Positions 52,320 to 60,414 of a stretch of DNA of 64,000 nt are shown here, piece after piece (positions within the stretch are counted from its first letter, which is position 1; every line of letters begins with the position of its first letter). Source of the DNA: Phycisphaerales bacterium (GTDB lineage: Bacteria; Planctomycetota; Phycisphaerae; Phycisphaerales; SM1A02); assembly GCA_029245245.1 (NCBI GenBank), contig JAQWPT010000011.1, positions 231,874-295,873 on the forward strand, in the 5' to 3' direction. A program made the translations under genes and the position numbers. The notes under the pieces are model-generated. The model was not told the origin of the DNA. It did not search any database and worked only from the letters and a program-made list of their open reading frames with translations.

Positions 52320-52796
52320 GTGCTGTTTACAGGCGAATACGAACACACGATCGACGCGAAGCAGCGTCTGGCCATTCCTTCGGATCTACGGAGTCGTCTC
52401 GACCCGGACATTCATGGATCGGCGTTCTACGTGGCTCCCGGCCAACGGGGATCGTTGTGGGTCTGGCCCGAGAAGACCTTCGAGCAGATGGCGGCGGCAA
52501 CGGAGTTGTCACTGGTCCCCAACGAGGACCTGCTGGAATACGAGCAGCTGCTGTACTCCCAGGCGGCTCGGGTGGATCTGGACAAGACCGGTCGCATCCG
52601 CATTCCGGAACGCATGCTTCGCATGGCGGGTCTCGAGAGCAGCGTGGTCGTGCTTGGGGTGAAGGATCACCTGGAAGTGCACGACCCGGCAGCCTGGGCC
52701 GCCCTGCGGGAAGAGAAGTTCGCCTCACAGGCCGAGATCATGCTGCGGGCTCGCCAGGCGATCCGTCGCGATGGGCAGGGGGGGACAGGTCAATGA
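52320..52796 (+). CDS. mraZ: transcriptional regulator MraZ
   Basis: The 158-residue product has the two SpoVT/AbrB-like repeats of MraZ: FTGEYEHTIDAKQRLAIPSD, then DLDKTGRIRIPERMLRMAGL. MraZ normally heads the division and cell-wall cluster and represses it. Here it is followed by an unknown gene, not rsmH, ftsL or murE, as might be expected in a planctomycete without FtsZ. The GTG at 52320 has GAGGA eight bases upstream. Confidence 0.93.
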   Translation: MLFTGEYEHTIDAKQRLAIPSDLRSRLDPDIHGSAFYVAPGQRGSLWVWPEKTFEQMAAATELSLVPNEDLLEYEQLLYSQAARVDLDKTGRIRIPERMLRMAGLESSVVVLGVKDHLEVHDPAAWAALREEKFASQAEIMLRARQAIRRDGQGGTGQ

Positions 52797-53103
52797 AGAC
52801 GAAGCGATTCGCATCCTTGACGGGATCGATGTTCGCATTGCTGAAGGCAACGTGGAGTCACTGCCGTACTGCGCGGCATGCTTCGAGCAGGCAGGGACGC
52901 CTGTTCGACCCGACATCCAGGGCATTCGCACCACGGATGGTGTTCGAGTCCGGGAAATCAGGGGGTATTTCGCCATACCAGGACCTGTGGCGAAGCATCT
53001 GCATGGTGTGGCATCCACGCGTGCCCAAGGCAACGGATCACGGATGATCCGATCCGGGGCAGCAGCGTCCGGCATGGATCGCCATGACGCCTGCCTCTTC
53101 TAG
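52771..53103 (+). CDS. hypothetical protein downstream of mraZ
   Basis: A 110-residue protein of unknown family that starts 26 bases inside mraZ. The first 60 residues (DEAIRILDGIDVRIAEGNVE, SLPYCAACFEQAG) have a helical part and a CxxC pair, followed by VREIRGYFAIPGPVAKHLHG. The codon pattern is that of a real gene; a second open frame here (52793-53047) lacks it. A perfect terminator 115 bases after its stop marks the end of the mraZ transcript. Confidence 0.55.
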   Translation: MGRGGQVNEDEAIRILDGIDVRIAEGNVESLPYCAACFEQAGTPVRPDIQGIRTTDGVRVREIRGYFAIPGPVAKHLHGVASTRAQGNGSRMIRSGAAASGMDRHDACLF

Positions 53104-53217
53104 GTCCGCCCGGTGCGCACACATCGGGACTGTGGCAGGGGTTGGTCTGCAGAACCACCTCACCACCAATCGGCCCGACCGGCCACGTTGCCGGTCAAAC
53201 GGGTCATACCCTTCCCG

Positions 53218-53258
53218 GTTCGTGACGTGCTCCCACCGCACGTCACGAACTTTTTTTT
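53218..53258 (+). terminator. rho-independent terminator of the mraZ operon
   Basis: A perfect 13-bp stem (53218-53230 with 53238-53250, 7-base loop) is followed by eight T. It is the strongest terminator in the window. A second, weaker 7-bp hairpin precedes it at 53177-53196. Confidence 0.9.
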
Positions 53259-53280
53259 GTGCTGGGTGGAATCGTCCGGG

Positions 53281-53502
53281 TCAGGGATTCTGGCCGGCTG
53301 GCCGAATCTTGCCCACGACGCTCGGTTTCTCGGCAATGATCTGGTCTGCGACTTCACGACGGTGTACTTCCACCTCTCGGGGGAAATCCATCGCAAGCCG
53401 GACCCGGTCACCTTTGACCGAGGCCACTCGAACCACGCCAATTGGATTGGCTGGATCGCCGATGACGACTTCTTCGCCTTCTCTTCGTGTGATGACGAGC
53501 AT
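53281..53502 (-). CDS. csrA: carbon storage regulator
   Basis: CsrA binds GGA motifs in mRNA leaders and controls translation. The 73-residue product opens MLVITRREGEEVVIGD and keeps the core VVRVASVKGDRVRLAMDFPR and VEVHRREV with the RNA-binding Arg region. GGAGG eight bases before the ATG at 53502 is itself a GGA site, and two more GGA sites lie upstream in the leader, so autoregulation is likely. Flagellar or stress targets are not in this window. Confidence 0.93.
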   Translation of the reverse strand: MLVITRREGEEVVIGDPANPIGVVRVASVKGDRVRLAMDFPREVEVHRREVADQIIAEKPSVVGKIRPAGQNP

Positions 53503-53510
53503 GCCTCGGA

Positions 53511-53568
53511 CCTCCTGCCGCTGCGGTCATGCCATCTCCTTCGAGGTTCCCGCGACCCCGAATCCTCC
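53511..53568 (-). promoter_or_regulatory. GGA sites in the csrA leader
   Basis: On the minus strand GGA cores occur in GGAGG (53511-53515, the Shine-Dalgarno), AAGGAG (53536-53541) and GGAGGA (53563-53568), the pattern of a CsrA-bound leader. A candidate -10, TAAGGT, lies at 53577-53582. Confidence 0.4.
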
Positions 53569-53617
53569 AACCTCATACCTTAGCGGATCTGCCGTGATTG
53601 TCCCACTCTCGATATGG

Positions 53618-53645
53618 AAACAAGGCCCTAAAAAACAGGGCCTTG
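53618..53645 (-). terminator. terminator after the NifU-like gene
   Basis: CAAGGCCCT (53621-53629) pairs perfectly with AGGGCCTTG (53637-53645) and is followed on the minus strand by TTTCC. It lies between the NifU-like gene and csrA. Confidence 0.5.
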
Positions 53646-53679
53646 TGCTGCGTAATCCATTGTTCCAGAGTGCTTTAGG

Positions 53680-53967
53680 CTATTCGGAGATTGGATTTCC
53701 ATCCATATCCACGGCAATGACGGCCGTGAATCCAGCCACATAGGTCCTCAGGTTCCGCTCAATACCCCCCTTGAGGGTCATCGTGCTCGAGGGGCAGCCG
53801 ACGCAGGCCCCATGGAACCGGACCTGGACCTGCCCGTCACTGCTGACGGACACCACCTCGACGTCTCCGCCATCGGATTGGATGGCGGGTCGCATCTTCT
53901 CGATGACTTCTTCGACCTGAGCTTGCAGGTCGGCGGAATTCGGCGTGGTTTCTGGGGGGCTCATCAT
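53680..53967 (-). CDS. NifU C-terminal-domain-type Fe-S scaffold
   Basis: The 95-residue product is a free-standing NifU-like domain. QVEEVIEKMRPAIQSDGGDV and VRFHGACVGCPSSTMTLKGG, with the CxxC that holds a [4Fe-4S] cluster, are diagnostic. It would assemble or deliver Fe-S clusters. The start ATG-ATG at 53967 has TACCAT seven bases upstream on the minus strand and no ribosome binding site, so it may be leaderless. The open frame continues upstream, but that part lies across the divergent promoter. Confidence 0.9.
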   Translation of the reverse strand: MMSPPETTPNSADLQAQVEEVIEKMRPAIQSDGGDVEVVSVSSDGQVQVRFHGACVGCPSSTMTLKGGIERNLRTYVAGFTAVIAVDMDGNPISE

Positions 53968-53974
53968 CGACCAG

Positions 53975-53980
53975 ATGGTA
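53975..53980 (-). promoter_or_regulatory. TANNNT box before the NifU-like gene
   Basis: TACCAT on the minus strand ends seven bases before the ATG at 53967. Confidence 0.45.
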
Positions 53981-54031
53981 GGTGGCCTTGGCGGCATGAG
54001 CAACTGCAGGGAGGATTCGGTATTCCAGCGG

Positions 54032-54037
54032 TACACT
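54032..54037 (+). promoter_or_regulatory. TANNNT box before the lipoprotein gene at 54044
   Basis: TACACT ends six bases before the ATG at 54044, with no Shine-Dalgarno. Confidence 0.45.
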
Positions 54038-54043
54038 GGCGCC

Positions 54044-55510
54044 ATGGTCGGTGCCATGGAAGACTGCTTGAGACGAACGCCGCGTGCCATGGTGCTGTGT
54101 GCCTCCATGGCCCTGCTGCTGGCCTGCCTGGGTTGCGAGACAACCGTCAAGGATCCCATGGCCGCCCTCGCGGACAAGTCGGCCCACGATCGCACCCACT
54201 TCAAGAGCATGGAGATCATGCAGCAGCGTGATCCGGCCAACAATGAAGCCTACAAGGACCAGTTGGAACAGATCGTCTGGCGACCCGGGTACGGCTTCAA
54301 TGTCCGGGTCGAGGCGCTGAACCAGTTATGGGAGTACGACCAGCCGCGGACCCTCGTGCTGCTGCGTCGCCAACTGCCTCGCATGACCAACTGGCCCTGG
54401 CTGACCGAGTGCTGCACCTGGATCGCGGATCGCAACCTCGTTGAGCTCGACCCCGCCCTCATTTCCAGCTGGGGTCGTCCCCGGGCCCTGACCCAGGACG
54501 AAACGGAGCGTCCCGAGTACATCGCCCTGGTGCGCATGCACGGGCGGGATGCGGTGGTGGAGAAGGTCTTCGAGTTGTTCATCGAATCCAACAAGCGATC
54601 GCAGAGAGGGCTCCGCCAGCGATGTTGGGACCTCCTGCATCGTCTCGGTGAGCGGGATCGATTGATCGCCATGGCCGAGGCGGTGGAGCCGGACTCCGAG
54701 GACATCCTCCTCATGGATCTGAATGCATCGGCGACCGACTTCGGCATGGTGCCCTACAACCGCGAGGAGGTCATCTGGCTGCAGGAACTCCGGCAGCCCG
54801 ACAAGAAGTGGTTCTGGGATGAGGCGAAGGTATCGCTCCAGCAGGTGCCCGCGAATCGTCGAGGCGAACTGGAGATGCGGGACCTTTCGGTGGTGGTCGC
54901 GGCCACGCGGCATCGCCGTGACCTGCTCGATGCGCCGGTGACCCGGCTCTACACGAACGTCGACGGAGCGCTTCGAGGGCAGAAGCACTACTCCGAGTAC
55001 CACCCCGGCATTCCCGGGGCCGACGCGTCCCTGGAACGCCTGCGGACGCACCGCGAGAAACTCACCTGGAGCGACCTGGCTGCGATCGAACTGGCATTGC
55101 AGGCGCTTCGACTGGCACCGGTGCGGGCCCACCTCTTTGCCTATGCCGACGAGGACCACGAGGACGAGTCCACGGAGTACGGCGGGGTGATCGCCCTGGA
55201 CGAGCAGGGGCGGTTCGAGGTGCTGGAGTTCAAGCCACGCATCCGACACCACGATCTGAAGTTCAACGCGTCGCAGGACATGTTCGATGCCGGCTACACC
55301 TCGCTCTTCCATTTCCACTTTCATGCCCAGTCGCACGGGAACCGTGACCATGCCGGCCCGGGCCTGGGTGACATGAACTACGCGGACAACACGAGGGCGA
55401 ACTGCCTTGTCTTCACGTTCGTGGACGAGGATCGCATGAACGTCGACTACTACCGCCATGATCGGGTCATCGTCGACCTGGGCACCATCCAGCGGCCGGG
55501 CTCGAACTGA
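54044..55510 (+). CDS. hypothetical lipoprotein
   Basis: The 488-residue protein has a lipoprotein signal (RRTPRAMVLCASMALLLACL, lipobox LGC). A helical, HEAT-like N-terminal part follows (VRVEALNQLWEYDQPRTLVL, LRQRCWDLLHRLGERDRLIA). The C-terminal domain is rich in His and Asp (YADEDHEDESTEYGG, FHFHFHAQSHGN, DHAGPGLGDMNYADN). That last part resembles a metal-binding site or a ligand domain of unknown kind. The ATG at 54044 with TACACT six bases upstream is preferred over upstream ATGs. An M48 peptidase gene follows after seven bases. Confidence 0.65.
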   Translation: MVGAMEDCLRRTPRAMVLCASMALLLACLGCETTVKDPMAALADKSAHDRTHFKSMEIMQQRDPANNEAYKDQLEQIVWRPGYGFNVRVEALNQLWEYDQPRTLVLLRRQLPRMTNWPWLTECCTWIADRNLVELDPALISSWGRPRALTQDETERPEYIALVRMHGRDAVVEKVFELFIESNKRSQRGLRQRCWDLLHRLGERDRLIAMAEAVEPDSEDILLMDLNASATDFGMVPYNREEVIWLQELRQPDKKWFWDEAKVSLQQVPANRRGELEMRDLSVVVAATRHRRDLLDAPVTRLYTNVDGALRGQKHYSEYHPGIPGADASLERLRTHREKLTWSDLAAIELALQALRLAPVRAHLFAYADEDHEDESTEYGGVIALDEQGRFEVLEFKPRIRHHDLKFNASQDMFDAGYTSLFHFHFHAQSHGNRDHAGPGLGDMNYADNTRANCLVFTFVDEDRMNVDYYRHDRVIVDLGTIQRPGSN

Positions 55511-55517
55511 CCACTCC

Positions 55518-56957
55518 GTGCTTCCACTGATTCCCATCCTCCTGGTGCTGGCCGTACTGCTTGCCGACAGCGGGTTGCTGCTGGATATCGGGTTCACGGC
55601 CGATTCCGGCTCATCGACGACCGCGGTCGTCCTGCTGTCGACGGGGCCTGCGGCCCTGGTGGTCATCGTGTGCATGGTCGTCCTGTCCATGCTGCACTCT
55701 CGCATGGGCGGCGAGGGAGACCGCCGACTGGGCTGGACCCTGCGTACGGGTGACCGCTGCATGGTGGTGGCTCGATGGATGATCCTGCTGAACTACCTGG
55801 TCGCCGTACTCATGCTCGACTGGCTGGGCGTGATGCGCGAGTTCACCGGCACCATGCTGCTGGTGGACGAACTGCTGGTCATGCTGCCGCCGCTGCTGGC
55901 CATCACCTGCCTGTGGTGGGCGTGGTATCCCATCGAGCGTCGCCTGCACGAGGTGGCCCTGCTGCAGCGACTGGACCGTGGTCTGCCGGTGCACCTGCCT
56001 CCGGGACGGTGGCCCTACGTGCTGTCGCAACTGCGCCTGCACGTGCTGCTGATGCTCGTGCCGATGCTGCTGATTCTCGCGATTTCCGAAGGCCTGGAAC
56101 GCTGGCTGGCTCCGGAGGGAACATCCCCGGGAGCGACCAGCCTGTGGCTGGAGGTCGGAACCGGTGCCTCGGCGCTGTTGGTGCTCGGCCTGTCTCCGTG
56201 GATCGCGCGAGCCCTGCTGGGCCTGCGGACCTTGCCGGCGGGGGAGGTACGCCAGGACATGCAGGCCATCTGCGACCGGCACCGCGTGCGGGCCCGCGAC
56301 ATCATGCTCTGGAGAACCGGTGGCACGATGATCAATGCCGCCGTCATGGGGTTCGTGCCACAACTGCGCTACCTCGTGCTCACCGATGGACTGCTGGAAC
56401 AGGTGCCGCGACCACAGGTGCTGGCCGTCATGGCCCACGAGGTCGGGCACGTTCGGCACCGCCACATGCCGTGGCTGCTGGCCTGCCTGTTCGCGACGGT
56501 GGTGGTTGCCCAGTGGTGCCTGGAACTGCTGTTCTGGATCGAGCCGGAGATGTTCATGGAATCCCGTGGTGGCGGGGCCCTTCTGCAGATCGTTGTCCTG
56601 CTCGCGGTGGTCTTCATCCTCTTCGGCTGGATTTCGCGTCGCTTTGAACGCCAGGCCGACACCTTCGCGGTCCAGCACCTGACCCGCCTGGAACCGGGCC
56701 GGGAAGAGGTGACATCCACGTCGGTGGAGGCGATGTCCGATGCCCTGGGCAGCATCGCGGCCCTGCAGGCGGTGGATCCGGGCCGGCGCAGTTGGCGGCA
56801 CGGCTCGATCGCCTGGCGGTGCGGGTATCTTCATACCCTGGTCGGGCAGCACGCCGGGCGGTTGGTGATCGATCGAGTCATGGTCGTCATCCGTCTCGCA
56901 TCCGCCATCATCATCGTGCTGGCGATCCTGCAGTTGATCATGGACGGTGCCACATGA
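55518..56957 (+). CDS. M48-family membrane zinc metallopeptidase
   Basis: The 479-residue protein has about six N-terminal membrane helices, then the zinc-binding HEVGH in VMAHEVGHVRH, two further helices and the third-ligand region RRFERQADTFAV. It resembles HtpX/Ste24-type peptidases that act on membrane proteins. The GTG at 55518 lies seven bases after the previous stop. Its stop overlaps the dapF ATG, so the two are coupled, which is not a usual pairing. Confidence 0.85.
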   Translation: MLPLIPILLVLAVLLADSGLLLDIGFTADSGSSTTAVVLLSTGPAALVVIVCMVVLSMLHSRMGGEGDRRLGWTLRTGDRCMVVARWMILLNYLVAVLMLDWLGVMREFTGTMLLVDELLVMLPPLLAITCLWWAWYPIERRLHEVALLQRLDRGLPVHLPPGRWPYVLSQLRLHVLLMLVPMLLILAISEGLERWLAPEGTSPGATSLWLEVGTGASALLVLGLSPWIARALLGLRTLPAGEVRQDMQAICDRHRVRARDIMLWRTGGTMINAAVMGFVPQLRYLVLTDGLLEQVPRPQVLAVMAHEVGHVRHRHMPWLLACLFATVVVAQWCLELLFWIEPEMFMESRGGGALLQIVVLLAVVFILFGWISRRFERQADTFAVQHLTRLEPGREEVTSTSVEAMSDALGSIAALQAVDPGRRSWRHGSIAWRCGYLHTLVGQHAGRLVIDRVMVVIRLASAIIIVLAILQLIMDGAT

Positions 56958-57820
56958 ACCAGTTGACCATTCCACGCATGCACGGCCTGGGCAACACCAT
57001 GCTGCTGGTGGATGCCGATCGGCTCGCCGGGCACGATGTGGCGATGGTCGCACGGCGGTGGTGTGCCCTGGCCGAAGTCGACGCGCTGATGCTGCACGAT
57101 CGCTCGCCACGCATGTCGATCCGAAACGCCGACGGATCCGACGCAGAACTCTGCGGCAACGGACTGCGCTGCCTGGCCCGCCTGGGCGTCGACGAAGGGT
57201 GGTACGCGTCACCGGTGCGCATCCAGTCACCGGCGGGAACCCACGAGGCGCTGGTGGACGAACATGGAGCCGTGCGTGTGTCGTTGCCGGCACCGAGGTT
57301 CGGTTCTCGCGTGGTGCGTGCCTATCCATCGGCCCTGCAGGGGCAGGACACGGAGGACGATGCCTGCATCACGCTGGAGGTCGATGGCCATCGACTGGAC
57401 CTGCACCTGGTGTCGACGGGAAACCCCCATGCGGTGATTCCCTGCGGCGATGCGGCGGCGCTGGAGGTGATTGAACTCATCGGCCCGGTACTCGAGACCC
57501 ACCCGGCATTTCCCGGCGGGATCAACGTCCATCTTGCGTACGTGGCCGACCGCGAGCGGATCCAACTGCGCAGCTGGGAGCGTGGCGTGGGCCCGACACG
57601 AGCCTGCGCCACGGGAGCTACCGCGGCCATGGCGGCGATGGTTCGGATCGACCTGGTCGATGACCGGGTGGAGGTGGAGATGCCCGGTGGCGTGCTCCAG
57701 GTGCAGTGGGAGGAAGACGATTCCACGATCTGGAACACGGGGCCGGCTGAGTACATGGATCCGGTCGCTGTCGAGCTTGGCGAGGACACCCGCTGCGATG
57801 ATGCCGCGGACCTCGACTAG
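56954..57820 (+). CDS. dapF: diaminopimelate epimerase
   Basis: DapF converts LL- to meso-diaminopimelate for lysine and, where present, peptidoglycan. The 288-residue product has both catalytic cysteines, in NADGSDAELCGNGLRCLA and GPTRACATGATAAM, and the STGNPHAVIP motif. It starts in an ATGA overlap with the M48 gene. The other dap genes are elsewhere. Its presence fits a planctomycete with at least a lysine pathway through meso-DAP. Confidence 0.95.
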   Translation: MNQLTIPRMHGLGNTMLLVDADRLAGHDVAMVARRWCALAEVDALMLHDRSPRMSIRNADGSDAELCGNGLRCLARLGVDEGWYASPVRIQSPAGTHEALVDEHGAVRVSLPAPRFGSRVVRAYPSALQGQDTEDDACITLEVDGHRLDLHLVSTGNPHAVIPCGDAAALEVIELIGPVLETHPAFPGGINVHLAYVADRERIQLRSWERGVGPTRACATGATAAMAAMVRIDLVDDRVEVEMPGGVLQVQWEEDDSTIWNTGPAEYMDPVAVELGEDTRCDDAADLD

Positions 57821-57823
57821 AAT
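57818..57823 (+). promoter_or_regulatory. TANNNT box before the gene at 57830
   Basis: TAGAAT overlaps the end of dapF and ends six bases before the ATG at 57830. Confidence 0.45.
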
Positions 57824-57829
57824 GGGTGC

Positions 57830-58906
57830 ATGTACGAACTGGACCAACTGACGGTCGAAGGCGACCCGAAGGCCATGGGGCAACAGCAGGGCGAAGCGTT
57901 TCGAGACCGCGTGCGGTCGCTGGTGGCGCACCGGCTTGATGAAACCACCGGGTACCTGGCCCAGCGTTCGAGTGATCGGATGCATCGACTGGAGGAGGTT
58001 GGGCACCGCTGCCTGGACCTGCTCGAGCGGTGGGACCTTCCCGGCTGGCAGGAGCACATGGGGGTGGCCGAAGCCGCCGGGGTCGATCCGGCGCGGTTGC
58101 TGGTGATCCTGAACATGACCGACACCCGTGATCTGGTGTGCTGGAGTCCCGAGGGAGACGACGAGGGGTGCACTGCGATGAGCATTCCCGCGGATCGTAC
58201 CGAGGCGTCCACCGTGATCATGGCCCAGTCGTGGGACCTCAACCGCGGCGACATCGATCACGTGGTCGCCGTGCACCGCCTGCCCGAGGAGGGCCCGGAG
58301 ACCTGGACGGTCACGGTGGCGGGGGGGCCGACGCTCATCGGCATGAACGAGCATGGCCTCTGGGTCGGTACGACCAACCTCAAGACCGGTGACGTTCAAC
58401 TGGGTATCGGCTACATGAACCTGCTGCACCGGGCCATCCGGGAGCGCACCCACGCCGACGCCGCGGCGACGATCGAGTCCGCCACCCGCATCGCCGCCCA
58501 CACCTACTGGCTGGGAGACGAGCAGGGTGCGGTGCAGCTGGAGTGCTCGGCCACGGATGTCGTGCGGCGTGAACTTGGCGCCGACCCGATCGTGCAGACC
58601 AACCACTGCCTGGACGCGGCGCACCAGCAGCGCCAGCCCGAGCAGCCTGGGCCCAGCAGTCTCCATCGATTCGATCGGGCCACGGCCATGCTTGCCAAGG
58701 GGGCGTTCGATCTCGACTCGGTCCGCGCCGTGCTCTCGGATCGCAGCGAGGGCGCCCTGTCCATCAGTCGCCATCCCGATGACGGGCAACCCACCACGAC
58801 CAACGCGTGCGCCATCGGTATCCCGGCCCAGCGGGTCTTCGAGGCCTGCCGTGGTCCGGCCGACCTGGGCCGCTGGGTGCGACTTCCCTTCACCAGGGGC
58901 GGCTGA
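57830..58906 (+). CDS. C45-type Ntn-hydrolase (acyltransferase/peptidase) family protein
   Basis: The 358-residue product resembles the C45 peptidase / isopenicillin-N acyltransferase family. An N-terminal helical part of about 105 residues (EGDPKAMGQQQGEAFRDRV) precedes DEGCTAMSIP, whose Cys would become the N-terminal nucleophile after self-cleavage. SWDLNR and the GMNEHGLWVGTTNL strand pair follow. Substrate is an amide or acylated amine. It lies directly before the aminotransferase and astA genes, so a role in amino-acid or acyl-amino-acid turnover is plausible. Confidence 0.7.
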   Translation: MYELDQLTVEGDPKAMGQQQGEAFRDRVRSLVAHRLDETTGYLAQRSSDRMHRLEEVGHRCLDLLERWDLPGWQEHMGVAEAAGVDPARLLVILNMTDTRDLVCWSPEGDDEGCTAMSIPADRTEASTVIMAQSWDLNRGDIDHVVAVHRLPEEGPETWTVTVAGGPTLIGMNEHGLWVGTTNLKTGDVQLGIGYMNLLHRAIRERTHADAAATIESATRIAAHTYWLGDEQGAVQLECSATDVVRRELGADPIVQTNHCLDAAHQQRQPEQPGPSSLHRFDRATAMLAKGAFDLDSVRAVLSDRSEGALSISRHPDDGQPTTTNACAIGIPAQRVFEACRGPADLGRWVRLPFTRGG

Positions 58907-58949
58907 ACCGGGATTTCACCCCCTGGATCGCGTATCGAGGCCCGTCCAC

Positions 58950-58955
58950 TAGAAT
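58950..58955 (+). promoter_or_regulatory. TANNNT box before the aminotransferase gene
   Basis: TAGAAT ends ten bases before the ATG at 58966, giving a leader of only a few bases. Confidence 0.4.
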
Positions 58956-58965
58956 GGGGCCTTCC

Positions 58966-60411
58966 ATGACTCCGGATACCACACCAGCGACCAGCCGCCA
59001 CCTGAACCCCCTGACGGCGTGCCCCGATGTCGATACCGCCATCGCCGGGCTCGTTGCTGCGCTCAAGCGGCACCAGGCCACCATCACGGGGGTCCGCGCT
59101 GCCGATCCAGGTCGAGCCCAGGTGCTCGAGACGGCGGTGGAGCGATTGGCCACGGTTCGCGGGCGAGGGGGCTTCTATCCCTACGTTGGCTCGGGCTTTG
59201 GTCGCGGGGGACTGGTGCAACTGGCCGACGGTTCCGTCAAGTGGGACATGATCACCGGCATCGGGGTCCACGGCTTCGGCCACGGCGACCCGGACCTGGT
59301 GGAGACGGCCCTTCGGGCCTCCATGGGCGACACGGTCATGCAGGGCAACCTGATGTGCAACGACGAGGCGATCTCATTCGCCGAGACGCTGCTGGAGGCC
59401 GCCCGGCCGGGCACGAACCTCGCCCACTGCTACAGCTCAACGTCCGGGGCGCTGGCGAATGAGAACGGCTTGAAGATCTGCATGCAGCATCGCTGCGGTG
59501 CGCCGCGGATTCTCGCCTTCGATCACAACTTCATGGGCCGCACCATCGTCACGTCGCAGATCGGCGACATTCCCGGCGGTCGCCAGGGCGTGCCGCTGAG
59601 CACCCTCGTCGACTACCTGCCCTTCTACGAGGAGCAGGACCCGGAGGGCTCGCTGCAGCGGACGATGGACCTGCTCGAACGCTTCCTGTGGCGTTACCCG
59701 CACCAGCACTCGTGCATCGTCATCGAGCCGGTGCAGGGCGAGGGCGGATTCGTCGCGGCCGAAGCAGCCTGGCTCCGTACCGTGGCCGAGCGCTGCCGCG
59801 AGGCGGGCATTCCGGTCTGGTTCGACGAGGTGCAATCCTTCGGTCGCACGGAGCGCATGTTCCGTTTCCAGTCTCTGGGTCTCGAGGACGTCGTCGACAT
59901 GGTGACGGTGGGCAAGATGTCCCAGGTCTGCGCGACGCTGTACACCGCGGAACTCAACCCGAAGCCGGGCCTGCTCAGCGCAACGTTCCTTGGTGGCACC
60001 GTCGACCTGGCCGTCGGTCGCCGCATCATCGAGCGGCTCATGGATGGAGACGCATACGGCGACGACGGTCGCCACACGCAGCTGCACGCGGCGTTCCGCG
60101 ACGCGGCCGAGGGCATCATCGCCCGGCGCCCCGGAGACTTCCCGGCCGTCAAGACCGACTGCCCGAGCCCGACCCGTCCCCTGTCGCTGGTCGGCGGGGC
60201 GGGAGGCATGATGCGATTGACGCCCTATGGCGGACGACTTGATGCCATCAAGCCGCTGCTGCACCGGCTCTACGCGAACGGGGTCGTCGCCTTCTACTGC
60301 GGGCACGGTCCGTACCACCTCCGCTTCCTGCCACCGGTGGGCGCGATGCAGCCTGCGGACATCACCGAGGTGATGGGGTTGCTCGAGCAGGCCATGGACG
60401 AGGAGGGCTGA
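58966..60411 (+). CDS. class III PLP-dependent aminotransferase
   Basis: The 481-residue product is an omega-aminotransferase-family enzyme: HCYSSTSGALANENGLKICM, IVIEPVQGEGGFVAAEAAWL, WFDEVQSFGRTERMF and the PLP-lysine segment VTVGKMSQVCATLY. Family members include acetyl- and succinylornithine aminotransferases. Because astA follows four bases later, an AstC-like role in arginine/ornithine catabolism is inferred, though sequence alone does not fix the substrate. The ATG at 58966 has a TAGAAT box ten bases upstream. Confidence 0.85.
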   Translation: MTPDTTPATSRHLNPLTACPDVDTAIAGLVAALKRHQATITGVRAADPGRAQVLETAVERLATVRGRGGFYPYVGSGFGRGGLVQLADGSVKWDMITGIGVHGFGHGDPDLVETALRASMGDTVMQGNLMCNDEAISFAETLLEAARPGTNLAHCYSSTSGALANENGLKICMQHRCGAPRILAFDHNFMGRTIVTSQIGDIPGGRQGVPLSTLVDYLPFYEEQDPEGSLQRTMDLLERFLWRYPHQHSCIVIEPVQGEGGFVAAEAAWLRTVAERCREAGIPVWFDEVQSFGRTERMFRFQSLGLEDVVDMVTVGKMSQVCATLYTAELNPKPGLLSATFLGGTVDLAVGRRIIERLMDGDAYGDDGRHTQLHAAFRDAAEGIIARRPGDFPAVKTDCPSPTRPLSLVGGAGGMMRLTPYGGRLDAIKPLLHRLYANGVVAFYCGHGPYHLRFLPPVGAMQPADITEVMGLLEQAMDEEG

Positions 60412-60414
60412 CCG

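Noticed and set aside
52793..53047. An 84-codon frame beginning in an ATGA overlap with mraZ
   Set aside because: The overlap is tempting, but its product is Ser/Arg/His-rich without protein-like pattern, whereas the frame from 52771 has normal codon usage and composition.
54326..57329. Two long minus-strand frames opposite the 54044 lipoprotein, M48 peptidase and dapF genes
   Set aside because: Shadows of genes with clear signal peptide, HExxH and DapF motifs on the plus strand.
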